Part shown: positions 44,083-53,142 of the stretch, in pieces
Position numbering within the stretch: position 1 is the stretch's first letter
Layout of the letters: the number at the start of each line of letters is the position of its first letter
From: Tolypothrix sp. PCC 7712
GTDB taxonomy: Bacteria; Cyanobacteriota; Cyanobacteriia; Cyanobacteriales; Nostocaceae
DNA: 64,000 bases
NCBI RefSeq assembly: GCF_025860405.1
Contig: NZ_CP063785.1
Location: forward strand, 8,123,390 to 8,187,389
Direction of reading: 5' to 3'
Notes under the pieces: generated by a model
Databases searched by the model: none
What the model saw: the letters and a program-made list of their open reading frames with translations, nothing else
Told to the model about the DNA's origin: nothing
Translations under genes and position numbers: made by a program

Positions 44083-45291
44083 CTAAATATGTATTAATTG
44101 TTTTGAAATATTATGCTGTGTAACCACTGATAGTAAAATTTCATAAATTTTCTGAGAATAAGTTTCTATACTGTACTCTTCAACAACTCTCTTCCATGCG
44201 TTCATTCCTAGCTGCTTTGCCCAGTCAGGATTTTCAATAAGTTGCTTCATACATGCTGCAAGCGCCTCATGATCACCTCGATATAGCAGACCAGTATATT
44301 CATGTTGAATAATCTCTGATGTTCCGGCATTATCATAACCAATCACAGGACGACATACAGACATCGCTTCTACGGTAACTCGGCCCATTCCTTCATTTTT
44401 AGAACACATCAAAATAACATCTGAATCTAAATATGCTTTATAAGGATCTTCTAAATAACCCCAAAATTCGACTAGATTTAGAACTCCCAAATCTTCAGTT
44501 AATTTCTTGAGTTGATCAAGATAATCATTATCACCATCTCCAACTATTAATAAGCGTACCTGAGGATATTTTTTGGCTATTTTTGCAAAAGCTTTAATAG
44601 CCACATCTTGCCCTTTATTTGGATGAATTAAACCGACTAATGTAAATGTAAATGGCCTATTAACCTTTAATGAGGAAATTCCTATTTGATATAGAAGTTG
44701 TAATTCTTCGGTTGAAGCAATACCGTTATATACAATATGCAAATTTTCTGTTGAGCAATCCGGAAAAAAATGCGATGCAATTGCTTTAGAAATAGCAATT
44801 TTTGCAGATGATTTTTGAATAAAATAACTGCAGAATGATTTACCCCAATCTAAATATAGATTATAGTCTTTATCTAGAAATTCTCTAAGATGCCAAATAT
44901 GTGGAACTTGTAGTTTCTCTGCTACTAGACTACCTGCTGGAGTTGCAGAAGAATTTGTATACACTACATCAATATTCCATAATTTTAATATTTCTTCTAA
45001 AGTAGGGATTAACTTAAAATTCAAATACAAACGTTTAAAAGCTTTCGGATAAAATGAAGCAATTTGGTAAGCCTTGTCTATAAAGCTACCTTTAAATTCA
45101 TCTGCCCACCATTGAATAGGAACTACCGCATATTCTATATTGAGAATCTTTAATTGGGCTGTCAATTGTCCCTCAAAGGGAGCAATAATATGAGGTACTA
45201 CACCATAAGGCTTTAAGCCATCTATTAAATTCAGAAGGGAGCGATTTGCCCCATATAAATTCGGAAAATGAGTGATGAAAGCTACTTTCAT
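44083..45291 (-). CDS. Glycosyltransferase, GT4-type
   Basis: 402 residues. The N-terminal domain starts MKVAFITHFPNLYGANRSLL. The C-terminal domain has FTLVGLIHPNKGQDVAIKAF, LLIVGDGDNDYLDQL and the E-x7-E block NEGMGRVTVEAMSVCRPVIG. ATG at 45291. An AT-rich gap of about 220 bases lies upstream, so this gene may have its own promoter. Confidence 0.85.
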   Translation of the reverse strand: MKVAFITHFPNLYGANRSLLNLIDGLKPYGVVPHIIAPFEGQLTAQLKILNIEYAVVPIQWWADEFKGSFIDKAYQIASFYPKAFKRLYLNFKLIPTLEEILKLWNIDVVYTNSSATPAGSLVAEKLQVPHIWHLREFLDKDYNLYLDWGKSFCSYFIQKSSAKIAISKAIASHFFPDCSTENLHIVYNGIASTEELQLLYQIGISSLKVNRPFTFTLVGLIHPNKGQDVAIKAFAKIAKKYPQVRLLIVGDGDNDYLDQLKKLTEDLGVLNLVEFWGYLEDPYKAYLDSDVILMCSKNEGMGRVTVEAMSVCRPVIGYDNAGTSEIIQHEYTGLLYRGDHEALAACMKQLIENPDWAKQLGMNAWKRVVEEYSIETYSQKIYEILLSVVTQHNISKQLIHI

Positions 45292-45510
45292 AAATGTGCC
45301 TTGTAATTATTTTTTATATGATTAAAATGTATGTATTTTAAATATTTTTTGCATAATTAACCTCAGGTAAAATTACATAATTTTGGCACCAACACATCCT
45401 TAGTATTGAGAATTTTTTATTGCTAGTCGCATCAATAATCGACTAATAGTCGAGTAATTTATATACGCTTGTACAAAATTTTTTATTTTCTATCCAAGCT
45501 ATATATTTAC

Positions 45511-46629
45511 TCAATTTTTAGTTAGCCCCATAACTTGGAGAAGACTATCTCTTTCTCTTTCCCATGTAAATAATTCTTGAGCTCTTTGCCAACCCGCAAA
45601 ACCCATTTTTGAGCGTAAATCAGCATCTTGTGCCAAGATCATAATTTTCTGTGCCATACTCAAGCAATCTCCCTCGCTAACTAGAAAACCTGTCTTCTCA
45701 TCTAATACAGCTTCAGGAATCCCCGCATGTATAGTGGAAACTACAGGAAGGGCACAAGCCATTGCTTCTAAAATTGATACAGGTAGACCCTCTTCATCTC
45801 CGCTGTCTGGGTCAACTATACTGTGCTGTAAAAAAATATCAGCTTTTTTCATATACTCCTGAACAAACTCATGGGGTTGACCGCCATGTAGGGTCACTTT
45901 GTTAGTAAGATCCAGTCCTTGAATAAATTGCCGGACTGCTGGTAACATCTCTCCTGTACCAATGTAATCTAGTCGCAAATTGGGGTATACTTTTACCGCT
46001 TTGCGAAAAGCTTCTAGTAGTAAAATTGGCCCTTTCTTCGGTACCATACGACCTACGGCAAGACAACGAATTATTTCTTTTTCTGACCTTTTTAAAGGTT
46101 CATCTGGTACGTCTACACCAGAGGGAATAATATGTATCTTCTGGGGATCTAAACCTAAATCTATGAGTCTGGTTCGACTGACCTGATTAATAGTAATTAT
46201 GCCTGCTGCTTTCTTGTAGCGTAAGTATTCTTTTTGCCAATAAGGATCTCGTAATAGTTCCGAAACATCTTTACCATGAGCATGGGCAAAAAAAGGGATA
46301 CCTAGCTCTTGGGCGATTTGGAAGAAATTGCACGAATAATGCAAAAATTCACCTAATATAACATCAACTTTATGTATTTTTAAAAAATTTTGAACAGCAA
46401 ACTTTGCTGTAGATGCACGTACTACTCTCTTAATCCCTCCACTACGTTCAGATAGGTCATAAACTTTTAAGACAGGACAATTTACATTCCAATAACCAGC
46501 ATCAAAACCAGAAACATAACTTGTAATTACTACCGTTTTACCTGGTAGTATATCTTCCATATGTCGTTTAATGAAAGTTTCAGAACGAGCACCAATTTGA
46601 CGGGCTATAACAGCAATAGTTTTATTCAT
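45511..46629 (-). CDS. Glycosyltransferase, GT4-type (colanic acid WcaL-like)
   Basis: 372 residues from ATG 46629 (MNKTIAVIARQIGARSETFI). The frame extends to a TTG at 46665, but the conserved N-terminus starts at the ATG. The S-E-T-F-I-x-x-H motif near the start and LGEFLHYSCNFFQIAQELGI with HAHGKDVSELLRDP resemble WcaL/AmsK-type enzymes. The donor domain has LAVGRMVPKKGPILLLEAFR, and the E-x7-E block is EEGLPVSILEAMACALPVVS. Specificity unknown. Confidence 0.85.
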   Translation of the reverse strand: MNKTIAVIARQIGARSETFIKRHMEDILPGKTVVITSYVSGFDAGYWNVNCPVLKVYDLSERSGGIKRVVRASTAKFAVQNFLKIHKVDVILGEFLHYSCNFFQIAQELGIPFFAHAHGKDVSELLRDPYWQKEYLRYKKAAGIITINQVSRTRLIDLGLDPQKIHIIPSGVDVPDEPLKRSEKEIIRCLAVGRMVPKKGPILLLEAFRKAVKVYPNLRLDYIGTGEMLPAVRQFIQGLDLTNKVTLHGGQPHEFVQEYMKKADIFLQHSIVDPDSGDEEGLPVSILEAMACALPVVSTIHAGIPEAVLDEKTGFLVSEGDCLSMAQKIMILAQDADLRSKMGFAGWQRAQELFTWERERDSLLQVMGLTKN

Positions 46630-46716
46630 AAAGCTCAAATTAATCTGTGATAGAGTGTTTTTCAATGGTACTTATTATCAGATTCATTAGTATTATATGA
46701 GATATTATAGTAATAA

Positions 46717-47454
46717 TTATAATTTTCCTTTTTGCGCTATCAAGGAATAACCTAATGGAAAGCTTTTAGAAGTTTTGGTAGAGATTTTTTTACCAATATA
46801 ACTGTTGATAAACAATGTACTAACATTACAATGAATTTTGCATAACATAGGTGATACATCCATCAAATTTTTTGCAACTATATCTAAAATTATTTCTGGC
46901 GCACCTCCATAAGGTTCTAATAAAATCACATTGAGCTTATTGTTCTCACAAAATCTTTTAATACAAAATTCTGTATATCTAAAATAATCATGAGGTTGCT
47001 CATGAATCCAATAAAAAAAAGGTACAGTCAAAATAAGATGACCACCTGGCTTTAGAAGCCTTGTTATTTCATTTATTAAGAATTCGGGATTAGCGATATG
47101 TTCAAGTACGTCAGTTAGGAGAATAGTATCAAATTGTTCACTTTCAAGAAGCAATCTATCATTTAAATCAAATACATAGTCAAGATATTTATTTTTGTGT
47201 ATACTATTAGACCAATCAACACAAACGTTATCGACAATCTTATCTCTATACATAGCATACAAAGGTACATTGCCACATCCTAAGTCTAGCAATAAACCTT
47301 TTGCATACTTGTTAATTAATGGTTCATAAGTTCGTCCTAGAATATTCACAATAAAGCGAGAGCCAACGCCAACATGAATAGGATTATTTGAGGCTCTATA
47401 TCCCTTGGTTGTCTGTACAAATTTTGTTTCTTCCCAAAAATCTTTATTTTGCAT
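46717..47454 (-). CDS. SAM-dependent methyltransferase
   Basis: 245 residues from ATG 47454 (MQNKDFWEETKFVQTTKGY). The longer frame starts at a TTG (47502) with no support. Motif I is LLLDLGCGNVPLYAMYRD, then VDWSNSIHKNKYLDYVFDLN, TILLTDVLEHIANPEFLI and LLKPGGHLILTVPFFYWIHE. It is the methyltransferase-11 type that often modifies sugars or terminates chains in polysaccharide loci. It lies between the flippase gene and a glycosyltransferase gene. Confidence 0.8.
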   Translation of the reverse strand: MQNKDFWEETKFVQTTKGYRASNNPIHVGVGSRFIVNILGRTYEPLINKYAKGLLLDLGCGNVPLYAMYRDKIVDNVCVDWSNSIHKNKYLDYVFDLNDRLLLESEQFDTILLTDVLEHIANPEFLINEITRLLKPGGHLILTVPFFYWIHEQPHDYFRYTEFCIKRFCENNKLNVILLEPYGGAPEIILDIVAKNLMDVSPMLCKIHCNVSTLFINSYIGKKISTKTSKSFPLGYSLIAQKGKL

Positions 47455-47515
47455 ACGATTATTTAAAGTGTATAGAATTATTTCTGTAATTACTCTAATC
47501 AAAAGATAAATTCAT

Positions 47516-49021
47516 TTATTTTGTTTTTTTAAATTCTCTTAAGAAGCTCAAGTAAAAATCCTTTTGCCCAAAGATATAAAACATTAATAAAACATATACT
47601 GCAATCATTACAAGAGAATAAATAATTAAGCAGATCCACATGGGTATGCTTGAGCTTATAACAATTTTGATTGCACATGCTATAGAACTAGATATTATAG
47701 AAGAAATAAATACTTGCTTTACAGCTTTTAGCACATCAAAGATAGTAATAGATGTACCACTTGTTGCATAATAAATGCATGGAGCAGCTTGTAAAAGCAT
47801 TGCAACAGTATAAGATAAAGCAACTCCATAAGCCTGATAAGGCAAGCCGATAAAGAATGATGCCACAACTAGGGATGAGGAGAATAAACCCCACTTAAAC
47901 ATCCTCTGAGTATTACCCGTGGAAATATAAAGCCAACCAGTAGTATTGCAAATAGGTTGAACTATTGCAGAGATACTTAACAATCTAAAAATAGCAACAG
48001 CATCTTGCCATTGAGAGCCAAGTAAGGTGCCAATAATTTCTTCTGCTGCCACAATCATAAAAGTAATTGTAGGCATGGTTAGAAAAGCAACTATTGATAG
48101 AGCCTTAAGATAGTAATGGCGAAATTTTTCTGGTTCCTGTTGCAATCTACTCAGACTAGGAATAGCAACACCAGTAATAGGTGCATTAATTTGATTAAGG
48201 GGCAGAAGTAATAATTGATAAGCTTTAGCGTATAAACCTAACTGTTGAGCGCCCCAAGAACGTCCGATTAGCACGTTGTCTAAGTTGCGGGCAAAATAGT
48301 TGATTGTACTGAAGGCTGTTAAGTGTCCACCAAAAGCCAACATTGAGCGCACACCCATGAGCCTTGCAGGGAAACCAGGACGCCAACTACAGGTAATCCA
48401 AAGACCTACAGTACCAATCACTCCACCTACTAGTGGCATAATAACCAATGCCCAATAACCCAATCCATAAAAAGCTGCAACAATTGCAGCTACTATGCTG
48501 AGAACTGTAGCAAACACATCGTTGAACATGAGTACTTTGTACTGCATTTGGCGATTCAGCAAAGCTGAGTGTTGCACACTTAATCCACTAATAATGAATC
48601 CACTTGTCAAAGCTAAGGTAATCCATATTAAACGAGGTTCATTATAGAACTCAGCAATTGCAGGTGCGATCGCAGCTGTTATTAAAGCTGTGACAACACT
48701 CAGACCTACATTCACCCAAAATAAAGTACTAACCTGCTCATGATTAATCTCTTCCTTTTGGACAGTCGCCATTGACAATCCCAAATCTTTAAACAAGGTA
48801 ACGAACCCTGTAACAGCAGTCACCATTCCGACCAAACCATAATCTTGAGGTGTCAGCAATCTAGCTAAAACTACGTTAGATACCAAAGTCAAGCCAAACT
48901 TGGCAATTTGGGCAACCATTGTGATTGCACCACCACGCACAGAGCGACCTTTTAAATCTGCTTTGAGATGATCGGTATTAAAATACTTTTGTTGTTTTTC
49001 ACTAGAAGAAAGATTTTTCAT
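47516..49021 (-). CDS. Wzx-type polysaccharide flippase (PST/MOP superfamily)
   Basis: 501 residues, about 12-14 transmembrane helices. The N-terminal family segment is RSVRGGAITMVAQIAKFGLT, LTPQDYGLVGMVTAVTGFV and FKDLGLSMATVQKEEI; a central FARNLDNVLIGRSWGAQQLG also supports the polysaccharide-transport branch of the family. It would flip undecaprenyl-linked repeat units to the periplasmic face, where the Wzy-type protein (32101-33507) could polymerise them. ATG at 49021. Confidence 0.9.
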   Translation of the reverse strand: MKNLSSSEKQQKYFNTDHLKADLKGRSVRGGAITMVAQIAKFGLTLVSNVVLARLLTPQDYGLVGMVTAVTGFVTLFKDLGLSMATVQKEEINHEQVSTLFWVNVGLSVVTALITAAIAPAIAEFYNEPRLIWITLALTSGFIISGLSVQHSALLNRQMQYKVLMFNDVFATVLSIVAAIVAAFYGLGYWALVIMPLVGGVIGTVGLWITCSWRPGFPARLMGVRSMLAFGGHLTAFSTINYFARNLDNVLIGRSWGAQQLGLYAKAYQLLLLPLNQINAPITGVAIPSLSRLQQEPEKFRHYYLKALSIVAFLTMPTITFMIVAAEEIIGTLLGSQWQDAVAIFRLLSISAIVQPICNTTGWLYISTGNTQRMFKWGLFSSSLVVASFFIGLPYQAYGVALSYTVAMLLQAAPCIYYATSGTSITIFDVLKAVKQVFISSIISSSIACAIKIVISSSIPMWICLIIYSLVMIAVYVLLMFYIFGQKDFYLSFLREFKKTK

Positions 49022-49197
49022 GAATCTCGGTTAGGTTGAAGATGATGGTCACTTCCCTGTGTCCAAAATTGATCTTTGTCTCTCAATATTCATACCCATT
49101 CAACATAGCTATTATTGGTGTTTACCAATTGTGGAATACACCCATAGCTAAATTTTCTAATTTAATTACATCTGAAATTTCTCAAATTTGAGGTTGC

Positions 49198-49995
49198 TCA
49201 ATCCCCGCTTCCTTGAAGGAAGACTTCTGCCAAACGACTGGATGAGAGTAACTGTTTTGTAGCCAGCCAAATAAAAGGTGGAATTGTTGTCATATAACGG
49301 CTCCAGAGACGGCGCGGTTCTTGAATCCAGCGATAAAGCCACTCAAAGCCTAATTCTCTAATTATGCGTGGTGCGCGCTTATGGATTCCTGCGTAAACTG
49401 GGAAAACTCCACCGACTCCAATCATGACAGCTTGGATTTTACCTTTGTGTTGAGCCATCCAATTTTCTTGTTTTGGACATCCTAATGATACAAATACTAA
49501 ACCAGCACCACTTTTATTGATTTTTTTGACCAAATCTGCGTCTTCAGTTTCTGTCAGAGGACGGAAGGGTAAAGGTTCCATCGCTGCTATTTTCAGGTTG
49601 GGAAATTCTTGATCCAGCCTTTTTCGCATTTTGGCAAGGATTTCGGTTTGGGAACCTAGAAAGAAAACACTAACATTTTGTATTTGAGCTAGCTTACATA
49701 ATCCTTGTAGAATATCCATCCCTGCTACACGGTCTTGGGAACGCGCACCCATCCGCCGCATCATCCAAACTAAAGGCATTCCATCAGGAGTGACGACATC
49801 TGCAGTTTTTAGTACTCTAGCAAACTCGGGATTCCAATGAGCTTCCATGAGCATATGTACATTGGCAACGCAGACTGTTTTACTCTCCCGAGCGATCGCC
49901 CACTTCAGTATTGTTTGTATTTGGTTTTCAAAAGTTAATGCAGTAATGGGAAAATCCAGAACTTTTTGAGTAGGTACTAATTTTACCTCTCCCAT
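49198..49995 (-). CDS. WecG/TagA/CpsF family glycosyltransferase
   Basis: 265 residues from ATG 49995. A perfect AGGAGG lies 5 bases upstream, so the extension to a TTG at 50013 is rejected. Family motifs: VCVANVHMLMEAHWNPEFAR, ADVVTPDGMPLVWMMRRMGA, SVFFLGSQTEIL, GLVFVSLGCPKQENWMAQHK, VMIGVGGVFPVYAGIHKRAP and LGFEWLYRWIQEPRRLW. These enzymes add the second sugar to an undecaprenyl-diphospho-sugar. It is the first gene of the polysaccharide run. The initiating transferase it would follow is not in the window. Confidence 0.92.
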   Translation of the reverse strand: MGEVKLVPTQKVLDFPITALTFENQIQTILKWAIARESKTVCVANVHMLMEAHWNPEFARVLKTADVVTPDGMPLVWMMRRMGARSQDRVAGMDILQGLCKLAQIQNVSVFFLGSQTEILAKMRKRLDQEFPNLKIAAMEPLPFRPLTETEDADLVKKINKSGAGLVFVSLGCPKQENWMAQHKGKIQAVMIGVGGVFPVYAGIHKRAPRIIRELGFEWLYRWIQEPRRLWSRYMTTIPPFIWLATKQLLSSSRLAEVFLQGSGD

Positions 49996-50000
49996 AAATT

Positions 50001-50006
50001 CCTCCT
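50001..50006 (-). promoter_or_regulatory. Shine-Dalgarno AGGAGG of the WecG-type gene
   Basis: Complement of CCTCCT, 5 bases before the ATG at 49995. It decides between the ATG and an upstream TTG. Confidence 0.85.
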
Positions 50007-50013
50007 GTGTCAA

Positions 50014-50953
50014 AAATCCTAAACATCAATTAGTTCATTGCCAACTGTGGAACAATCAGGTGATCCTATTGCTGACTTTCTTCTCAGTTTTTGGCATGGT
50101 CTGACTCATACACATGGAGATGCAATAGCTTTATCAGTAAGATTCTGGTTACCCTGGTATTTTTAAAACATGCGTTCCTCGTATCTTAGTTTACAAGCTT
50201 ATCTGAAGCTTTTCCCAAAATCTACTATAAACTTTATGGTTACTTTATATTTGCTTTGCAATTCCTTTACATAAAGATTACATTTTATTTAAATATCATG
50301 AACTGAGTAAAAGATCATCTGGAAAAAGAATTACGTAGAACAACTGGAAAATAATATTTTCAAGCTTTTAGCTCGAAGATAGTAGAGACAAAAAATCTCA
50401 TGAACTCTCTGAAAATAGATATTGGCAGTAACTAAAGTTTTAGTTAATCAAGATACATTTTGCTACGGTATATTGTTGTTTGTCTATTCAATTAGGGTGA
50501 TTATCTAGAGATTTTCGCATCCTCCAGAACTGTCTGCAGGTGCTGCGATCATCAGCAAATTAGCTGAAATTGGTATCAAACTCAAGCTAAAAATTAAAAA
50601 CTATGTAAGCTGAAGAATTGTCTGTGTGCATATATTACACTTTAATCAAATTATAAAGTATTAATTTCCACACAAAAGCAAGTTTGATTTCCTAATTAGC
50701 TAACGACTGCCCAACACAGTAATAGTTCCCTGATAGTGTTGCAGATAACTGTTTCGTACATTGATAACACAGACTCACCTGATTGTAAACGCTTTTTGAC
50801 TTGATATTTATCACCTAGACTCTGCAATTAACAGCGTCATCTTCCCTAGTATTGATATCTAATTTAAAATTTAATTAAAAATTCAATGACTTAATAATTT
50901 TTGTTTATATTTCAGACAATTATCTTTTAAATCTATATTTTTTGCATTTGCAA
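50014..50953. other. Long intergenic region, 940 bases, upstream of the polysaccharide locus
   Basis: AT-rich; must hold the promoter of the polysaccharide locus. At 50515-50612 on the plus strand a short frame (PPELSAGAAIISKLAEIGIK) reads like a gene fragment but has no start. No other gene, tRNA or repeat seen. Confidence 0.45.
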
Positions 50954-51148
50954 CTAAATAAAAAAGGAGAAGATTAATTTTTCTTCTCCCTTGGCATTGT
51001 TATTTTTATTGTCCGATTTTTGATTTTCTTTTAGCCTTTGTCGCAACATTTGCCTTTGCTTTTTAAGTTGTCGCTGTCTTGCTGAACCACCTTTCCCCTT
51101 GTCATTCCTTCCTTCTCGGCGAGGGGATTCCCATCTTTTCAATCTCAT
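50954..51148 (-). CDS. Possible small basic protein, 64 residues, ending in a terminator
   Basis: From ATG 51148 the product is MRLKRWESPRREGRNDKGKG and onward: very rich in Arg, Lys and Gln, with GSARQRQLKKQRQMLRQRLK. It looks like a nucleic-acid-binding or ribosome-associated peptide, but I recognise no family. The frame continues to a TTG at 51214, less likely to be used. Its last about nine codons lie inside the hairpin and T-run at 50960-50989. Either the stop codon is embedded in the terminator or this is a non-coding transcript. Confidence 0.45.
   Translation of the reverse strand: MRLKRWESPRREGRNDKGKGGSARQRQLKKQRQMLRQRLKENQKSDNKNNNAKGEEKLIFSFFI
50960..50989 (-). terminator. Strong rho-independent-type terminator
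   Basis: On the minus strand: GGAGAAGA, 8-base loop, TCTTCTCC, then six T's. It is a classic terminator overlapping the end of the small basic ORF and implies a minus-strand transcript through 51148. Confidence 0.85.
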
Positions 51149-51796
51149 ATTTTTTACTCTTTGTGTAACTGGAAAGTGAAAAACAATGGTGACTATGACG
51201 AAATGCAGACACAAACTTAATCAATTAATTTTGATTAGGGAGGAATTATTGCATCTCATCGTTAGCTCATAACTATATTAGCATTAAATCTTCATGGTTA
51301 GTTAGGCATGAACCAAATAAGAGTATAAACACTTATATTAGAAGAAATCTTATACATAGTATGCAAGTATTAAGTGGTAGCAAATATGTAATCTTAGCTA
51401 CTTCTTGCTAAGTCTGATGAGTCTTGGTTTTGATAGTTGATGATTTCGGAGTTTGATATTGAAGACCATAATGTATGGAATGCAGATAGTATCATTTCAA
51501 AATCTAGACGCAGTTAACTGTTGTATAGTTTCCTTTGTCCAAAAAAATAATTGGCGCTGAGATGCTATTCCATATTCAAATTGCATACTTCTAGTGGACA
51601 AAATACCTACCTCATAATACTTTCGACTTTTTAGGCGTATACACTAGATATGCTTCAGCTTACTCAGCTAAAGACTAGTAATGCTAGCTTGTAGCAACTA
51701 GTAACTTGCTTACCTAAAAAAAGTCAATTACGATAATTCTATGAGCCTTGCTAGAGAGCCGCTCAGTAAAAATTCTGATAACTCTATTATTCAAAG
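51149..51796. other. Intergenic region, about 650 bases, before tRNA-Leu(CAA)
   Basis: AT-rich, with no gene, hairpin or repeat that I can support. It includes the promoter of the minus-strand small basic ORF. Confidence 0.5.
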
Positions 51797-51880
51797 TGGG
51801 CAGGAGGAGAATCGAACTCCTATGACCGCAAGGTCGCCACATTTTGAGTGTGGTGCGTCTACCAGTTTCGCCACCCGCCC
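51797..51880 (-). tRNA. trnL: tRNA-Leu (CAA)
   Basis: 84 bases, class II with a long variable arm (GCGACCTTGCGGTCA). The acceptor stem GGGCGGG pairs with CCTGCCC with one G-U. The anticodon stem CCACA/TGTGG has loop CTCAAAA, giving anticodon CAA. T-arm GGAGTTCGATTCTCC. Discriminator A; CCA not encoded. Confidence 0.95.
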
Positions 51881-51937
51881 TTAGATGCAACTTTACTAAT
51901 ATACACTATCTGAGAGTTTTTCAACAAGGATAGAAAA

Positions 51938-53032
51938 TTATTTTTCTAAGGATTTGACTAAAGAAGGATCAATATCTTCGAGTTTGGCACAGCCACTAAG
52001 TGCCATAGCTAAACTTAACTCATCCTGTAGCAGCGCAATTACATGGGATGCACCAGCTTTTCCGGCTACTGCTAGTCCCCATAAAATTGGCCGTCCGATG
52101 AGTACAGCTTTTGCCCCTAATGCTAAGGCTTTAAGAATATCTGTACCACGACGGATACCACCATCCATCAAGATTTCGGCTTTACCATCTACAGCAGTGA
52201 CAATCTCAGCTAAAGCATCTAAAGATGCGATCGCACCATCCAATTGTCTGCCACCATGATTAGAGACAACTATGGCTTTGACTCCGCACTCGACTGCACG
52301 TATGGCATCATCTCCTCGTAATATACCTTTTATTACCAAGGGTAGAGGGCAAATTGATTGCAACCATGCTAAATCATCCCAAGTTAATGCCGGGTTTAGC
52401 TGTTGAGCAAAATAAGTAAACAACCCAGATTCACCTTGTGCATGGGGTATATCTAACCCTGAGATGGTTGCAAGATTAGCGGCGTGTAAGCCAGGTGGTA
52501 AGGAAAATTCGTTACGCTGATCTCGTTCGCGCCTTCCTAACATGGGAGCATCTACAGTTAAACATAATGCTTTGTAACCTACGTTATAGGCTCTTTCAAC
52601 TAAAGCGCGAGTTAAGCTTCTATCTTTATGGATGTAAAGTTGGAACCATTGCAAAGCATTAGGGAAATGTTGGCGTATCTCTGCAACATCTTCAATAGTT
52701 TTAGTCGCTAAAGTACTGAGAACCATACCCACACCTGCTGCTGCTGCTGCTGTGGCGGTAGCGATTTCTCCCTCTGGATGAGCTAGACATTGAAATGCCA
52801 TTGGTGCAATTAGTAAAGGTAGGGCAAGCGGTTGCCCTAGGATAGAGGTAGATAAATTGCGATCGCTCACATCTACTAACATGCGTGGACGCAACTTTAA
52901 GCGCTCGAATGCAGCACGGTTATCTCGTAATGTAATTTCATCTCCAGCACCGCTACTGTAATAATCAAGCGCCATTTGCGAGAGGTGCTGTTTTGCTAGC
53001 TGTTCGTATTCAAAAAGGTTGATTGGTTGCAA
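51938..53032 (-). CDS. FMN-dependent L-lactate oxidase-type 2-hydroxyacid oxidase
   Basis: 364 residues, TIM-barrel of the glycolate oxidase/lactate oxidase family. Active-site segments: YYSSGAGDEITLRDNR, LLIAPMAFQCLAHPEGE, QWFQLYIHKDR, LCLTVDAPMLGRRERD, VVSNHGGRQLDG (catalytic His and Arg) and MDGGIRRGTDILKALALGA. Met78 and Leu108 stand where plant glycolate oxidase has Thr and Trp, the pattern reported for the Nostoc lactate oxidase. It would oxidise L-lactate to pyruvate and reduce O2 to H2O2, possibly an O2-scavenging activity in diazotrophs. The start is a TTG at 53032: no in-frame ATG or GTG lies between it and the upstream stop. Confidence 0.85.
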   Translation of the reverse strand: MQPINLFEYEQLAKQHLSQMALDYYSSGAGDEITLRDNRAAFERLKLRPRMLVDVSDRNLSTSILGQPLALPLLIAPMAFQCLAHPEGEIATATAAAAAGVGMVLSTLATKTIEDVAEIRQHFPNALQWFQLYIHKDRSLTRALVERAYNVGYKALCLTVDAPMLGRRERDQRNEFSLPPGLHAANLATISGLDIPHAQGESGLFTYFAQQLNPALTWDDLAWLQSICPLPLVIKGILRGDDAIRAVECGVKAIVVSNHGGRQLDGAIASLDALAEIVTAVDGKAEILMDGGIRRGTDILKALALGAKAVLIGRPILWGLAVAGKAGASHVIALLQDELSLAMALSGCAKLEDIDPSLVKSLEK

Positions 53033-53142
53033 GTGATTGTGGATTTTGGCTAGGCGTTCGGTATTTTAATATCTCACGCCTAGATGCAGGGCGCAAAGAA
53101 GAAGACGAGATTTAAAATGCTCGCTTCTTCTTTTGAAAACTC

